A program made the translations under genes and the position numbers. From an uncultured Clostridia bacterium (GTDB lineage: Bacteria > Bacillota > Clostridia > Oscillospirales > Acutalibacteraceae), in contig CANQMH010000004.1 in NCBI GenBank assembly GCA_947624865.1, positions 1 through 50,429 on the forward strand: 50,429 bases of DNA. The letters run 5' to 3'. The notes beneath the pieces were generated by a model. It saw only the letters and a program-made list of their open reading frames with translations, was not told the origin of the DNA and did no database searches. Shown piece after piece: positions 49,078-50,429 of the stretch. Within the stretch, counting starts at the first letter, position 1, and every line of letters begins with the position of its first letter.

Positions 49078-49773
49078 TTATTCAGCAGAAACATCATAGT
49101 TATTGCCGAATTTAAGATGAGCAAATTTACTCGGGCGCTTCGAAGCAGCGTTATTTGCTTCTTCAGATATGCTTTCAGGAGCAGATTCTGCCTCGTTGTT
49201 GGCAACAGTATTTTCAGCCTGTTCAGATTCAGTGTATTCTTCCTGACGAGGTTCTGAAATCTCATTAGTAGGATATTTTTCATCAAGCGAATTTCTTGTG
49301 TCTTCAATATCAGCAGATGTAGGAAGGTCATCAATAGCTTTAATATGAGATCTGTAAATTTCAATAAGTTCATTTCTAAGTGCGACTGCATCTGACTGAA
49401 GCTGTAAATAGTTTTCTTTTTCGACAGCAGTCATTTTATTTGCATCAACAAGCAGAGTTTGAGCCTTAGTTTCGGCGTCACGAACGATTTTTGCAGCCTT
49501 TTCCTTAGCTTCTCTTATGCAGGCATCGGAAACCTTTTGTGAAGCAAGAAGGGCGTTTCTTACCGTTTCCTCATCTGACCTGTACTGCTCTACACGAGTT
49601 GCCAATACATCAATTTTATGTACAAGATTGGTTTTTTCTTTTTTTAATTGCTCAAATGAAGCGATTACATCATCGATAAAAGCGTCAACATCTTCCGCTC
49701 TGTATCCTCCGCTTAATGTTGCTTTTCTAAAGCTGATATTTTTGATTTCATCAATTGTAAGCATAGTCTGCAC
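49078..49773 (-). CDS. divIVA: DivIVA domain protein
   Basis: LTIDEIKNISFRKATLSGGYRAEDVDAFIDDVIASFEQLKKEK; coiled coil. Confidence 0.88.
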   Translation of the reverse strand: MQTMLTIDEIKNISFRKATLSGGYRAEDVDAFIDDVIASFEQLKKEKTNLVHKIDVLATRVEQYRSDEETVRNALLASQKVSDACIREAKEKAAKIVRDAETKAQTLLVDANKMTAVEKENYLQLQSDAVALRNELIEIYRSHIKAIDDLPTSADIEDTRNSLDEKYPTNEISEPRQEEYTESEQAENTVANNEAESAPESISEEANNAASKRPSKFAHLKFGNNYDVSAE

Positions 49774-49776
49774 TCC

Positions 49777-50429
49777 TTATCTAAAATGAATTACCGAAAT
49801 TTTTATACGACCTTTTCTGGTTTTACCGGAAACGTCATTAACTTTAAATTTACCTTTTCCTCTGATTGTCAATGTATCATTTGAATTTAATAAGTGACTT
49901 ACATTCTGATTCTGAATAAAATTTAAAGATACATTTCCCGACAATATTAACTGTTTGGTCTTTTCACGCGACAAATTTGTTATTGCCGCAACAACGTTAT
50001 CAAGGCGGAGAGAAGAAACAGTATAGTATATTTCTTCCGTTTCTTTTCCCTGCGGCAATTTATTAATGTCGGCATCAGAAATTTTTACTCCAACATTGCC
50101 CACCTTAAAAATCTGTGCAGCAATATAATCTTTAAGCTCGCTTTTTACAAATACAACACACCTGCCGTCTTCAACAAGAATATCGCCGATAGTTTCACGC
50201 TCAATTCCAAGCGACATCAATGCGCCGAGAAAATCTCTGTGAGTGAGCTTATCACATCTGCGAAATCCAAACTCAATTGCAGAAACGGGAAAACCGCAAA
50301 TCTCATCATAAAATAATCCGAGAACCTTGCGCTCGCTGTTTTCATATCCGCCGAAAAAAGAGTAATTATAAAATCCGATTGAGTCAAGGTGTGTTGGATT
50401 TGTAAAAAGCGAGCTTAAAGATAATATTG
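49777..50429 (-). CDS. ylmH: YlmH-like S4-domain RNA-binding protein (partial, extends past window end)
   Basis: The frame stays open past 50220 to the window end (…FYDEICGFPVSAIEFGFRRCDKLTHRDFLGALMSLGIERETIGDILVEDGRC); S4 motif LRLDNVVAAITNLSREKTKQLI. Confidence 0.85.
   Translation of the reverse strand, partial: ILSLSSLFTNPTHLDSIGFYNYSFFGGYENSERKVLGLFYDEICGFPVSAIEFGFRRCDKLTHRDFLGALMSLGIERETIGDILVEDGRCVVFVKSELKDYIAAQIFKVGNVGVKISDADINKLPQGKETEEIYYTVSSLRLDNVVAAITNLSREKTKQLILSGNVSLNFIQNQNVSHLLNSNDTLTIRGKGKFKVNDVSGKTRKGRIKISVIHFR

Noticed and set aside
49040-49080. T-box riboswitch for ileS
   Set aside because: The divIVA-ileS gap is only about 38 nt and carries no T-box consensus.

Overview
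AT-rich, gene-dense chromosomal window, most likely from a gut-type Clostridia/Ruminococcaceae-like Firmicute (inferred from gene content; no database search was run). Left edge (about 1-1690): decayed end of an integrated element that ends at a tRNA(Ser)-like 3' fragment (putative att site). Next comes a WecE-type aminotransferase / GNAT / GT2 / two small-EamA / membrane-protein cassette for surface glycan modification. The middle carries prfC, an Orn/Lys/Arg decarboxylase family gene, a SCIFF RiPP pair (the 50-aa precursor scfA is not in the ORF track, and scfB), and feoAB. The right half is mostly housekeeping: cwlD, radA, xer, gdhA, lysA, engB-lon-clpX-clpP-tig, thrC, rnhB, rbgA, two lepB, rplS, rluD-like, lspA, ileS, divIVA, ylmH. 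The most interesting locus is 15769-23710. A perfect sigma-A promoter, a cobalamin riboswitch-like leader and a terminator precede six co-directional genes: (i) a secreted protein with two DUF4430 (transcobalamin C-terminal-like) plus cadherin-like modules and a dockerin, (ii) an 83-aa homing-endonuclease-associated-repeat protein, (iii) a secreted alpha/alpha-barrel (prenyltransferase-repeat) protein with a dockerin, (iv) a membrane-anchored DUF4430 protein, (v) EcfT, (vi) an ABC-ABC-S-component fusion. I interpret it as a split, intrinsic-factor/transcobalamin-like cobalamin capture system feeding an ECF transporter. All assignments come from reading the sequence; no HMM or BLAST was run.
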